DNA from: Sipunculus nudus
Lineage: Eukaryota; Annelida; Sipuncula; Golfingiida; Sipunculidae
Length of the DNA: 64,000 nt
Assembly: GCA_026874595.1 (NCBI GenBank)
Contig: CM049311.1
Span: 52,577,676-52,641,675 of the forward strand
Direction of reading: 5' to 3'
The notes under the pieces: generated by a model
Databases searched by the model: none
Told to the model about the DNA's origin: nothing
What the model saw: the letters and a program-made list of their open reading frames with translations, nothing else
Shown: piece by piece, positions 31,871 through 43,394 of the stretch
How the letters are laid out: each line of letters opens with the position of its first letter
Numbering within the stretch: position 1 is the first letter of the stretch
Program-made: the position numbers and the translations under genes

Positions 31871-32187
31871 CAAACATAATGGAGTTTGTAAAAAAATCAG
31901 GAAGATATTTGGTCACTTAAGACCAAAAGTGTTAAAGATAGGGACTTTTTTTCAGTAATACAACTTTAATTAATCAAAATTTAATTGTATACCAAAAATT
32001 AGATCAAAATCTGTTAATTTTTTTTAAATATTGGCAAAAATATAAAATTGGTACCTTAAATTTTGCCCAACTTTGGCCACGGCACGTTTTTTTTCCTGTA
32101 AGTACTGTGGTACATATAAGGATTTAATCTGTTAAAATCTTAAATTTGAAAATAAAAGCTGCAAAATTAGGCTAGTTATTGAATTTT
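31871..32187 (+). repeat. Copy B2, right part
   Basis: Resumes CAAACATAATGGAGTTTG immediately after the transposon and follows B1 to its end, then diverges at AGAGGCTCTTG. The 'CA' on both sides of the insert is single in B1. Confidence 0.88.
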
Positions 32188-32282
32188 TTTAGAGGCTCTT
32201 GTTGTATTCCCTGCAGTCCACTTTGATGACTGTAGGTCATTCAGTGCACATCTCTATGTTCCCTAGGCTGTTGGCATAATTT

Positions 32283-33897
32283 TAGATGTCCCCAAAATCT
32301 CCTACCATACCGAAAATGGGTCATTAGGACTTCGTTCCTTCAAGATATTAAGGAAAAAAACTCCGTTTTCCATAAAAAAGCCATTGTTACATTTCAAGGC
32401 TGCCTAATATCAAAACCACTGATCTGTTTTTGATCGTATTTAGTATTCACATTATTTCATACATTTTCTATGAACATACCAAAAATTAGGTCAGTATTGG
32501 GTATTATTTTGAAGTTATGGGCCAAAACATTATGCAATTTTTTAAAAAATCAGGAAATATATTTACTCACCTAACATGAGAATTGCTGAACTTAGAGACT
32601 TTTTTTCAGGAATATAACTTTATTTAATCAAGATTCAATTGTTTACCCAAAATTAGATCTAAATTTTGCAAATTTTTCAAGTTATTAGCATAAATAAAAA
32701 ATCAATGCCTTAAATTTTGTCCAACTGTGGCACTGTTGATTTAACTTTCACAGCATATGTACATAAGGATTTAATCTTTTAAAATCTGAAATTTCAAAGA
32801 ATTGATTGAAAAGAAAAGCTTTTATTCATGTTTTCATACACCATGTCAAGTGTTGTTTACATCTAATCCACCTAGTAGTACAGCCTTCACTTGCATTATG
32901 TAACCCACCCCAGGCAGCTTGCCTTGGCCCAGCTTGGCCACTACTAGCAGGCTTTCCCTCTGCCCTGCATTCACAACCCACCCCCCCCCCCCCACCTCCC
33001 CCCAGCTGGTGCATAAACTAGATGAATGTTATAATTTTCTGTATTTTATTTTATTCTTGGACATGCTACATATTAGATTTTGTATTGTACCACAAGGGTT
33101 ACAATGATTAAAGTGTACATTTAATTGTGTCCACAAAGTGGTGTATTGCTATGAAAGTGTGAATGTTCATCAGATAAGTAATTCCTTACTTCAGAAGAGT
33201 AAAAACTTCACCAGGTGTGAAATTGACTATTAATTCCAGTAATAAATTAAAACTGGGATAGTAATTAGCACAATGATATTGTTTGTCCCTCATTCAACCA
33301 ACAGTGTGTATACTTTATTTGAAAGGATGTTTTATTTTATCAAATTTACTGAATCTTGTATTTTATTTCGGTGAATAAAATTAAGCATGTACGATGTGCA
33401 AAACTTTTTAATAGTGATTCAAGGAATATTCTTGTAGATGCCATGTTGTGGCATTATTTTCTTTTAAATTCAGATTAAACATTTATGATTTAAAAATAAT
33501 AAAATATATGTGTATGCATAATATGACCCAATATGAGCTACACTCTGGATATATGATGATTGCAACTTTTGCAACAATTCTAATATTTTAACTTATAGTT
33601 TCAGTTTTTTACTCTGTATATATAATGATTTCAACTTTTGCAACAATTCTAATATTTTAACTTATATTTTCAGGTTTTTTATTAAAAATTTATAAAACCT
33701 GTGAATAAAAAAATGATTCAGATAAAAACTTCTAAATGGAAAAAGTGGATATGCTTAAACAAAAAGGATTATATATAAACTTAAATGCATTATTCCCTTG
33801 AAAGTGAAATAAAGGTATTAGTCCATTCTGTCCACTTGCCTGTCCATCTGTAAATTTTCATATGCATCACAGTATCTCAAAACTTTTACTGTTTTTC
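32283..33897 (+). repeat. Direct duplicate of block A
   Basis: Same order and orientation as 23,399-25,022, including the C-tract (32,981-33,002), the TATATAATGATT dimer and the end at AAAACTTTTACTGTTTTT. Small indels and substitutions are scattered throughout. The start lacks the hairpin. Confidence 0.9.
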
Positions 33898-34030
33898 TTC
33901 ATGACAGTCTTGTCAGAGTATTAGTTTGCAATCATATATTTAGAACTTTACTATAACCAAGTAGGAGGGCCCCTTTCCTCTTAGCTTTTCATATTCTTAT
34001 ATAAATGAAAAACATTACAATAGGATATTT
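33898..34030 (+). repeat. 135-bp direct repeat, first copy
   Basis: CTTCATGACAGTCTTGTCAG through GGAGGGCCCCTTTCCTCTTA to AAAACATTAC recurs at 34,671-34,806 with few differences. Between them lies a repeat tail (34,637-34,670). The unit likely belongs to the same dispersed family. Confidence 0.8.
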
Positions 34031-34670
34031 CTACATCCACCTTCGTGCTGCCCTCACTTTTCCCTTCTCCGAACCCCATCCCAAAGTCAGCCTCAGTAAG
34101 CAAGAACAAGATGAATCAGATATATTCATACTTTAATATTTTGTATAACTATTCGTCCATAGGTACCTTTGTACATGCCAGAAATTATGTCAATATTGTG
34201 TAATATGTAGACATAGTTGGCATCACAATAATGTACCTTGTCAAGACTAAAGAGATATTGTGTCATACAGTCACAAATTCATAAATCACTTCATCAGCAT
34301 AGTTAATCATATCTGTCAAATTGAAAGCTTGCCGACTACCATACACTTTAGATCCTTCAACAAACAGCCTTATCATCATTCTACTACTGCTTATTACTGA
34401 TGTCATTGCATTCATATTTGCTCAAATATATCACAATTTTCAACCCCTCCTAAATAAATAAAAAATAAACCACTATATTTTACTCTATTAATCCATCAGT
34501 CAGGTAATTTCATTTATCATTTACTCACATATTACATTACATTCCTTTATAATAGCCCAACATGTCCATGATATTCATAAGCTTTTTCGACTCGATATAG
34601 TATCACAGTGGAGAAACATTTATAGTCCAATCACGATCAGCTGAGCGCCGTGACCCATGGGTCCCTTGTT

Positions 34671-34806
34671 CTTCATGACAGTCTTGTCAGGGTATTAGTT
34701 TGCAATCATATATTTAGAAATTTACTATAATCAAGTGGGAGGGCCCCTTTCCTCTTAGCTTCTTATATTCTTATATAAATGAAAAACATTACTATAGAAT
34801 ATTTTG
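34671..34806 (+). repeat. 135-bp direct repeat, second copy
   Basis: Second copy of the 33,898 unit, each preceded or followed by sequence ending in the GACCCATGGGTCCCTTGTT tail. Confidence 0.8.
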
Positions 34807-35420
34807 CATATTTTGCATTTCCAAAAATTTCAAACTTCAGCTGAGCGCTGTGACCCATGGGTCCCTTGTTCATTAAGTGGATCACAGTATTTGGACTAGC
34901 CATCCCTTTGGTCTCAGAAACTTGTAGTAACAACTACCATGTGTTAAATGTCACCGTATCTTCATTTAAGTCTTACTCTGACCAGCTGTCTTAGTCAGAA
35001 ACATATTGACTCATTTAATCCTATATGAAGTTTAACTTGAAACAAGGACATGGAGGCACAAATACCATCCCCCCCCCCCCCCCCCCCCACCCAACGGAAA
35101 CGTAGTTAAATCCATGAATAAATACACAAAACAAAAGTCCTTGAATCTGGCAAACTGCGCAGTTCCCTCCGTCGTAACCGCTTTATATTAGCTCACCTTT
35201 GACCCTAATTAACATAACAGAACTCATGTGGTCCCAGTCTGCCACGAACTTGTCTTAATTAAAGGTGAATGACACGGTCGGCTGCGCGCACTGACCGACC
35301 CTGGGCAGATACGACATTGAGATACACATAGAAAATCAGTATGGACGCTCAATAAATATAACTAGCTAAATGGAACGCTCAACACTAGCTCTGTGACATA
35401 TATATATTTATATATATATA
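34807..35420. other. Intergenic with C-tract
   Basis: Contains a repeat tail at 34,840-34,870, a long C-tract at about 35,070-35,088 and a TA-rich run at 35,399-35,420. No gene recognised. Confidence 0.6.
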
Positions 35421-35520
35421 CAGTGAAACCTCGTTGTGTCGAAGTCGAAGGGACTGATGAATTCACTTCGACACAACCGGAGTTCGAGACAACCGGTGTT
35501 CATTATATTCAACCTTCTTC
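35421..35520 (+). mobile_element. Fragment resembling a Tigger-type MITE end
   Basis: CAGTGAAACCTCGTTGTGTC resembles the terminal sequence of Tigger-like Tc1/mariner elements. Inside, TTGTGTCGAAGT (35,434-35,445) and ACTTCGACACAA (35,465-35,476) are perfect inverted repeats. No opposite end was found nearby, so it is at most one terminus. Confidence 0.5.
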
Positions 35521-36060
35521 AGCCGTGATTATTATCGATAAATACTGCACATGTATAAGGCCTGTATTTAACAGTTCTCATAAATTTTTGCGTGAATCCT
35601 TCAGATTTATTATTATTATTTCTTTTCATTCTTTTATTTTTTTAGACGATATCTTTTAGCGTCATAGAATTTCTAACTGAAACAGAAAAACTGTGTGTGG
35701 AGAGGAGAGATAGAGAGAGAAAGAAAGAGAGAGATTGAACGAGGTTTATATGGTCTTTACAGCAAGCTTACGCTTAGCAGGCCGCGACGCCATAGCAAAC
35801 AGGGCACGAACAATATAAAAGTGAAGCAGTTATACAGAATAACGTACTCTATGGTAAATAAGAGTCAGTCTGATAAAGATCTCATCTTCCTCCCTTTATA
35901 TAGAGTCCTGTATGTTTGTCCTAAACACATCAAGGGGAAGGACTGGATTATGTTTGGTTTATCAATAACTTCTCATTGATGCTTTGTCGGCGAGAGAAGA
36001 AAGACATGACCATGAGTGACTAATTGGCCAAATAGGTAAACAACGGACTAGGTATATGTA
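35521..36060. other. Intergenic with GA-rich patch
   Basis: Contains a GAGA-rich purine stretch at 35,698-35,735. No gene recognised. Confidence 0.5.
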
Positions 36061-36300
36061 AGCCATCGCGCTTGTCGAGTTAGATCCTTGCCGGTATTAA
36101 TCATGTACCTGGTCGTCGCGGCAGTTGGTAAAGTTGTTTGACCGTGCACAACTGTTGTCCAAACATTTAAGCGACATAACGTCGATAGACCCATCGCGCT
36201 TGATGAGTGAGAGCCTTGTCGGTATTAATTAATTATGACTGGTCATCACGGCACAGTCATGACTGACGGGCCGTGCACAACTATTATCAAGACATGACTT
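36061..36300 (+). repeat. Diverged ~127-bp tandem dimer
   Basis: CCATCGCGCTTG, a CCTTG-CGGTATTAAT segment, CTGGTC-TC-CGGCA and CCGTGCACAACT occur twice in the same order, 127 bp apart. Unusually G+C-rich for this window. Nature unknown. Confidence 0.65.
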
Positions 36301-37029
36301 CGAGATGGTAGTCGACCAGATGGCCGAAACCCAGAATGCCGAAACCCAGAATACCGAACCAAAAAAGGTACACTCAACAGGCAGACCCAGGGTTCTCCAC
36401 CAAATGTTACCAATGATTATAAACAGATTTTTCTCGTGAAAGAAGAGCGAGTTGCAGCAGGCACCTTCACTGTGGTGGAGCACCCCCTGTTTCAATAAAA
36501 TATGGGCAAACTGAGAATGTCTTTTGTTTTGTATACCTCAGGACTCTGGTTTTGTATGTGCAGTGTCCGAGACTTTTCTTCATAATTCAGGTCCAAGTCT
36601 TGCCTTGTTCTGATTGTGTGTGAAAAAGTTGGTTAAAACCATCGAGGGTCATAATCAACAGCTGACCTGGGACATCTGTTTCAGATCCTGACCCTGCTTT
36701 TACTTATAATAAGATTACTTCTAACACATTTAAAATATTTGGGTATCCAGGAATTTATGCAACAGATGCTTCTGCTCTCTACCAGTTTAACTCCTTGGAG
36801 AATCGGTTGTTGAAAATAGAACTAACCAAAAGAAAACAAGAACGAACTAACCAAAAAGAAAACAAGAACGCCATTTACCTACTGTATCGAGTAGGCGATG
36901 GTAAATTTGTGTATTAAGAAATATTACAGGGAATATTTAATAATTTATGAATCTTTTCTGTAAAATGTTATTTTTTGCTTAAAGAGTATTAATGTAAAGA
37001 AACGTTCTGATAAACAAGGTGTGGGTGAA

Positions 37030-37250
37030 CATGATATGTGTGCCATTGTTGACAAATAGAAAAAACAAACGTAAACTAAGGTGTTTGCTTCCATATGTGT
37101 GGAAGTTGAAATGTCACTAGTTGCAAAACACCTTATGCAAAACTGGTTCTCCCGACTTGCCACCAGATGTCCTGGTAGAATGTGTTTGGGTTATATTGCC
37201 CCCCCCCCCAAGTTATAAATGAGCGGATACACAAAATGACAAGGCCTACA
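37030..37250 (-). repeat. Dispersed repeat copy (pair with 10,899-11,090)
   Basis: Shares TTGCAAAACACC and the CTTGCCACCAGATG segment with the copy in the eed intron, and ends in a C-tract at 37,200-37,210. Confidence 0.5.
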
Positions 37251-37489
37251 GGCCTAATGCAAACCTGTGCAAAGTTTGGGAGTATGAATGGAGGATTATT
37301 TTAAAAATTTAATATTGATCCTCTTATGTCCTGAATATCTACCTTAGTATTATGATTTCAGCAAAATGGATGTATCCGACCTGCAAGTTTGGACAAGCGA
37401 CTACATGTATCCGCTGAAATCAAGAGTGGGACGGGTGAAGTGAGGCATGAATTGAGTGTCAAGGGGAAAAAGAGTGAGATGTGTTGCTT

Positions 37490-38600
37490 GGAAGCATGGA
37501 TGTCTGCAGCCGAAATGTGTATGTAGGTTGCGCCACCTACCACAAAATCCAGAAAGCTGTCCAAGTTGTATACATATGCAAAATTTAGGCAGATAAGTCA
37601 AACCATTACTTGTATATGAGTGATTTTATCCTACAGCAGACAAACAGGAGGACGCTGTGCAAAAATGGTGGCAGGTGGCGCCACCAATTTTGTATATGAT
37701 TAAGAATTATATGAGATCTATACATATGCAAAATTTTAGAGGGATATGTCAAATCAGTCCTGAGATATAAACCTAGATGTCTGCAATGTAAACATAAAAG
37801 TGGGTGGCGCCACCTGCCACATAATCGAGAAAGCTATCCAGGATGTATAAACATGCAAAATTTAAGGCAGACATGTCAAACCACTGCCGAGATATGAGTG
37901 ATTTTATCCCACAGTAGACAAACAGAGGGACGCTGTGCAAAAATGGTTTCAGGTGACGCCACCAGTTTTGCGTATGATAACGAGCTATGTGAGATCTAAA
38001 CTCATGCCAAATGTTGGCCCAATCGGTCAAACGGTTCCCGAGATATGAGCTTGGATGTCTGCTGCGTAAACGTGAATGAAGGTGGCTCCACCTGTCATAA
38101 AGTCAAGAAAGCTGTCTAGGATGTATGAACATGCAAAATTTCAGGTAGATAAGTCGAACCACTGCCAAGATATGAGTTATTTTATCCCACGGCAGATTAA
38201 CAGATGGACGCTGTGCAAAAATGGTTTCAGGTGGCGCCACCAGTTTGTGTATGTTAAAGAGCTATGTGAGATCTATACACATGCAAAATTTTTGCCCAAT
38301 CGGTCAAACGGTTCCCGAGATATGAGCTTGGATGTCTGCAGCTTAAACGTGAATGAAGGTGGCGCCATCTGCCATAAAATCAAAAAAGTTGTCTAGGATG
38401 TATAAACCTGCAAAATTTCAGGTGGATAAGTCCAACCACTGCCGAGATATGAGTGATTTTATCCCAAGGCAGATGAACAGATGGACACTGAGCAAAAATG
38501 GTTGCAGGTGGCGCCACCATTTTTAGTGTATGTTATAAAGCTATCAAAGGGCTACATTTTAGCCTGATTGGTCAAACGGTTCCCGAGATATGTGGGTTTA
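37490..38600 (+). repeat. ~277-bp tandem repeat, four units
   Basis: Units are anchored by GTGGCGCCACCTGCC-like palindromes near 37,525, 37,804, 38,082 and 38,359 (spacing 274-278 bp). Each unit holds two half-units with ATGCAAAATTT, GTCAAAC and GAGATATGAG, so the deeper period is about half. The last part enters the giant inverted repeat at 38,518. Confidence 0.85.
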
Positions 38601-39952
38601 TGTGTGGAAACAGACGCACAAATAGACGCTAGGCAGAGAGGAAAGTACAGAGGTCAACCAAAAATGAGGGCGCAGCAGTTCACATTTGACCGGATCATAA
38701 TTCCGAATTTAAAAAAAATTGTGCCTAGTGGTTACGGAGGAGTTCTTCGGAAACCTAAGTGGCCGGCGGCGGCGTCCGACTGAAAACAAAGTATCCGAAA
38801 ATCTCTGTTTTGGCAGATACAACGAGGATGTATCAGTCAGGATATTTCGGATATGTTCTTTTCACCAGGGAGGATTACTGGAACAGATGAACGGACAATT
38901 TGGCAGCATGGTTTCGGAGAAGAACATTTTTAATGTTTTTTAGCTTCTTCCCTATAAAATCTAAGAAAATGCAGTTAGCCAAGAAGTCAGCAAAATTCGA
39001 TAGAATATTTAAGATGACAATTTTTTTTGCAAAAAATTTGGTGATGCTAGCTCCTGCCCTTTTTTAGATAGCTATGACGCACGACGGAAGACGCCACACC
39101 ATTGCATAACCTCACAGATTCGCTAAAAATGCAAACCAAGTTTTTTCAAACAGTTGAAAGATATAGTTCCAATAATTCTAATCTGGGCATTCTGTGTCTA
39201 GACGATGTGTCAGGTCAGTTGCCATGGTGATGTCTGCACCCCACCTGGTTGTACTGAGTGACCTCTTGACTTGGCTACTGAAACTGGGCATGTGGTCAAA
39301 TCTGTTTTCAAACACAGAAAGCCTTTTTAAATTGGCTACACTGCTTTTTTAACGCTGCATTTACCCAATCTATTCTTATAAAACTGGCACAACCCTACCA
39401 TAGATTTTAAAGTTTAAACCAATCTGCTTAACAGTTTCTTAAAAAAAAACAGTGTATAAGCTAGAAGAGTGTAAACTTACATTTTTGCTTGTTCCACCAA
39501 CACCTCAATTTCAGATGTGACTCGTGGTAGAAACATTGGCATAAAATTTGGTGAAGACAGCTCCAGCTTTTTCTGAGATTTTAAGTTTAGTATGCTTTTT
39601 TGCACAGATGACTAAGTTCAACTTCCTGTAACTCGGTCAAAAATCATCGAACTGAAAGAATTCGAACAAACTTGAGAGAGATTGTTCCAAGGAGCATTTC
39701 TGTAAAATATTGGACAATTTGGCTGGACAGTTTCAGAGAAGAAGATTTTTAAAGGTTTTTAAGCCTTTTCTCTATAAAAACTAAATTAATGCAGATACCC
39801 AATAATAAGCTCTAGGGCACCAAGTTTTACATGTGACTAATTCTTACATGTAATTTGGAGCTGCTAGCTCCGATGGTTTCTGACTAACAGCCCTGGACGG
39901 CGGACGGACGACGCTGCGCCATCGCATAAGCTCACAGGTTCGCTAAAAATTC
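38601..39952 (-). repeat. GCGAACCTGTGAG-family repeats, antisense
   Basis: Two copies end in CTCACAGATTCGCTAAAAAT (39,111-39,130) and CTCACAGGTTCGCTAAAAAT (39,931-39,950), the reverse of the start TTTTTAGCGAACCTGTGAG seen at 43,396. Both carry the CGTCGTCCGTCC-type segment next to that end. Non-coding. Confidence 0.8.
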
Positions 39953-42900
39953 TGTGTGTATACATGGGCCAACATTTTCTGCATAAAAGGTTTACTGAAT
40001 TGCCTTAAGTTAATAAATGTTGGTTATTCGGAAGAGGCCCTTTTAAAATGAACACACGGACTATAACCAGCCGAAAAATGTCAAATGTCACCGATAATTT
40101 GCAATGAAAATTGTTATTAATAAGCATTTTATTTCTGCTAAAATTGTGCCCGTCTGTTTGCCCCCCCCCCCCCCCCCCCGGGATCAATTATCATGTGATT
40201 TTATCACGTGATTTTATCCTGCAGATGGTGCCACCTCGAACTACATTATGTGATCATAAATGGTCTTTTCCATTTTCCTCCAGGAAAGCCTGTAAATAAG
40301 AACACTTTTGCTTTCAAAACATATACAAGGATTAATCTGAGGTTGGGGAATAATATGTTGAATTATTTTCAAACTGCTGTTTCCACAGAATCACAAAAAT
40401 TTCTGATTTCCCATGTTTTGTGATCCGAAGTGGTCACACTCCTCAGATAAGTCCGTAAATATGAAATTATTTACAAGGATTCCATGAAACGGATCCAGGA
40501 TTAAGTAAAAGGGGGAGTCCAACCCAGGAGGACTAAGGAAAACCCTTAAATAAAGGTCCCCAGGTCCGGAAAAGGGGTGAGTGGGTCCAGGCCGCAAGAT
40601 TTTGTCTGAAACCCTTGAAAAAAGGTTGCTTCGAATAAAGGGTCGTCGTTCAACTCATCACACAGCCATGGTCTGACATATATAATGGTAGCCTGACACC
40701 TCTACAGCACGGCTATGGGGTAGTACTGTCAAATTGGGGTATTAGTTTTATGCTGCTGACCGTTTGTAGCCGATGTTTGACCTTTAGAGCCGGAAAATGA
40801 TAAGGGGTAGGGATAACTTAAATAACTTGTGAATATCTTGCCTTCTAATAAACCAATCTTTATAATGAAGATAAATCTGAAAAGAGCATTTAAGGGTCTA
40901 TCATTATGTAACATCCGGCATGTATATGTGATTTATATCACATTTCTGGGGAATAAAAATGTCAGGTCCAATAAAAAAAATCTCGAAATTTAGTATGTTT
41001 TCTATTAAACTTGAAAAAAAGTTGCTCAGACTTTCAAACTTTACCGTAAAATTAAACATGCTGATAGAGAAAAAAGTATATATTCTGGACCTATTTATAC
41101 TGTATATCATCACTGATTAGGTCTGAGGCCAAAATTAAAAAAAAAAAGGTATGGTTCTCAGGCACTTTTTTTCAGAAATCAATGCGTGCGGGCGGTTTTT
41201 TTTTTATTTTTAATTTTTTAGTATGTTTCGATAAAAATGACATGATTAGGGAAAAGCATGATAATAACAGATTTATTTTGCTAAACAAGGAAAAGCCCTA
41301 CATAAAAAAAGGAAATTGTATGATTTTATCTCCTTGAAAGAATTGTCCGGTTGCAGCACAAAATTGGTAAGGTTCTATTGAAAATCAAAATAAAAATGCG
41401 GGGATTTTAAATTGATGCGGGCGGTGCCTGAGAACCATACCTTTTATTTTTTTGGCCTAATGTTACCTAAAGGGGCTGCGAGGTATTTCGGAATGTAGGC
41501 AGTTTTCTTGTGGATTTACAGGAGAAGACTTTAATATACTATATACTTTGTATAAATAGAAAATAGAAGATTCTAATGATAACATGTCTAAACCTGTATT
41601 ACCTAGAACAATTATAAAAAAATATTAAAGACAATTTTAGGAAAAATTTCTGTTAAGTCCAACAAAAAAGTCTCATTTTTATTATGTTGTCCCTTTAAAC
41701 TTAAAATGGTCGCTCAAACTTTCAAACTTTCTCATAAAATTGTTCATGCTGATAGGAAAAAATAAAATAAAATATGGACCTTTTCTAACCATAAATAATA
41801 AGTTTTGACAAAGTTTTACCTAACCCGTTAAAGAAGAGATGCGTGGTATTTTGGACAGGTTGACAGGTTATTGTGTTTACTGTAATTATTGTCATAGCAG
41901 ATGACAATAACACTGAATTTGTCTTGTTCAACATCATTAATTCCTGAGCATGATGTGGATTTGCGCATTCTTCAGCTGCCATATTGGTTGGGCAGCGTAC
42001 AGGCTAATCCTGAACCAGGGCATTTCACAACAATTTTTTTATTAATTGATTTAACACAGTTGTTACTACATATGTGTAAATTATACCTTCGATCACATCT
42101 AAGTGTAAAGATGAGAACGTAACCACATTACTGAGCCCCAGTTCAATGAAAAATGCTTAACAAGGAAGAAACTATGTTCAAATAACCTTTTAATAATACT
42201 TAATGTTTACTTTAGACGCCTGACTGTTTACTCGTTTGTTTAAATGTGCTGCATAAAAGGAGCTTTACATTTTTGATGAATTATGCAACGTTTGCAAAAG
42301 AGACTTGATGTTTGAATCAGTATACTAGTATAAGACAATGACTAACAAAAGTAAAGATTAATAAAGATAATTTAACATTCAAATACAATTATTTTATAAT
42401 TATCAATTCTTACCAACATAAACATTATAAAACCATAGCTGCAGCTGTTAATGATGGAAAGTGTGTTGAAATGTAAGCAGCTAATCGGTTGCTCCCCCTC
42501 CCCCCCCCCCCCCCCAAAAAAAAAAATTGTTTTTAGCCAACCTGTGTATTCAACAGAATTATGCGACAAGTATTTGCCTTAGAATTCCCTGAAAATTACT
42601 GTAAATCATATTATTTGACACTATTTGATACAAGGTAAGACGTTTTATAAATCCTATAGTACATATAGCTGACCCCCGGACCTCAGCCTTGAATGTGGCC
42701 TACTCTACATTGCGTGCAGGTGATTCACTCGCCTATCTGTAATTAATGTGTGATTTATCTATTCATAATATCAACTTAAAAGATAATGAGAGGGAAAATC
42801 AGAAGTCTTATTGCTTCATAAAAGCCGAAACAAAGCAGTGAGATGGAGTACATATGGTCTGTGGCCAAAAATCTGATAATCCTGTATGATAAAAAATGAT

Positions 42901-43394
42901 AATCCGGTATCAGTAAGAACTGGAAATTGTTAATTGATCCGGTCTCTTATAGATAAAGACTCATCGACGGAATCTCTGAAACCACTGAAGAGTTTTCTAG
43001 TAAAGCAGGACATGTTAAAAAGGCGGTAGTAGTGGTAGTGCATGAAAATAGTACTTTAAAAGCCCCCAGTAAATACACGTAGTAAACAATCATGGGAACA
43101 GTATCGTCTTTAAATTTCTTTTTTTTTTGCACAGATACTAAATATAATAGAACACTGAACTTTTTTTAAAGAAATTTTATTCAATCAAAAAAGGTACAGG
43201 CACAGAAACATTTTTTAAAAATAGATGCAAATCAGGAAACAATCTGGCACATGTGCGATATGATCTTTGCAATCAAAACACTTCAATAGAACAAAAATAG
43301 TTACAAATCCTTAAATTTTAACAGATCTATTATACACATGCAACCTGTAATATTAATGCACACTTGCTACCTAGCTACCTGTGTACTACACCTT
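39953..43394. other. Core of the inverted-repeat arm between opposed repeats
   Basis: Flanked by inward-ending, oppositely oriented copies of the GCGAACCTGTGAG repeat. It holds C-tracts at 40,160-40,179 and 42,499-42,516, a MITE (41,128-41,455) and a diverged direct repeat (about 40,960-41,093 and 41,640-41,781, sharing CTTTCAAACTTT and ATGCTGATAG). No gene recognised. The short open frames have no family resemblance. Confidence 0.6.
41128..41455. mobile_element. MITE with GGTATGGTTCTCAGGCAC ends
   Basis: AAGGTATGGTTCTCAGGCAC (41,147-41,166) and its reverse complement (41,423-41,442) form inverted ends, extended outward by GGCC and A/T runs. The interior is short, with GCGGGCGG on one side and a mirrored copy on the other. 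The same element is present in the opposite arm at about 61,080-61,425. Superfamily not determined. Confidence 0.75.

Noticed and set aside
31445-31958. Open frames of 70 and 150 codons with many Cys/His/Thr
   Set aside because: Produced by the ACATGTTTC motif array of transposon 1; the Cys-rich look is a translation artefact.
38568-38943. Small proteins of 71 and 74 residues present in both arms of the inverted repeat
   Set aside because: They are duplicated only because the DNA is; no start context, domain or codon signal, and the region is a dispersed repeat.
40111-40299. Open frames with Pro runs in both arms
   Set aside because: Caused by C-tracts; the flanks are non-coding repeat.
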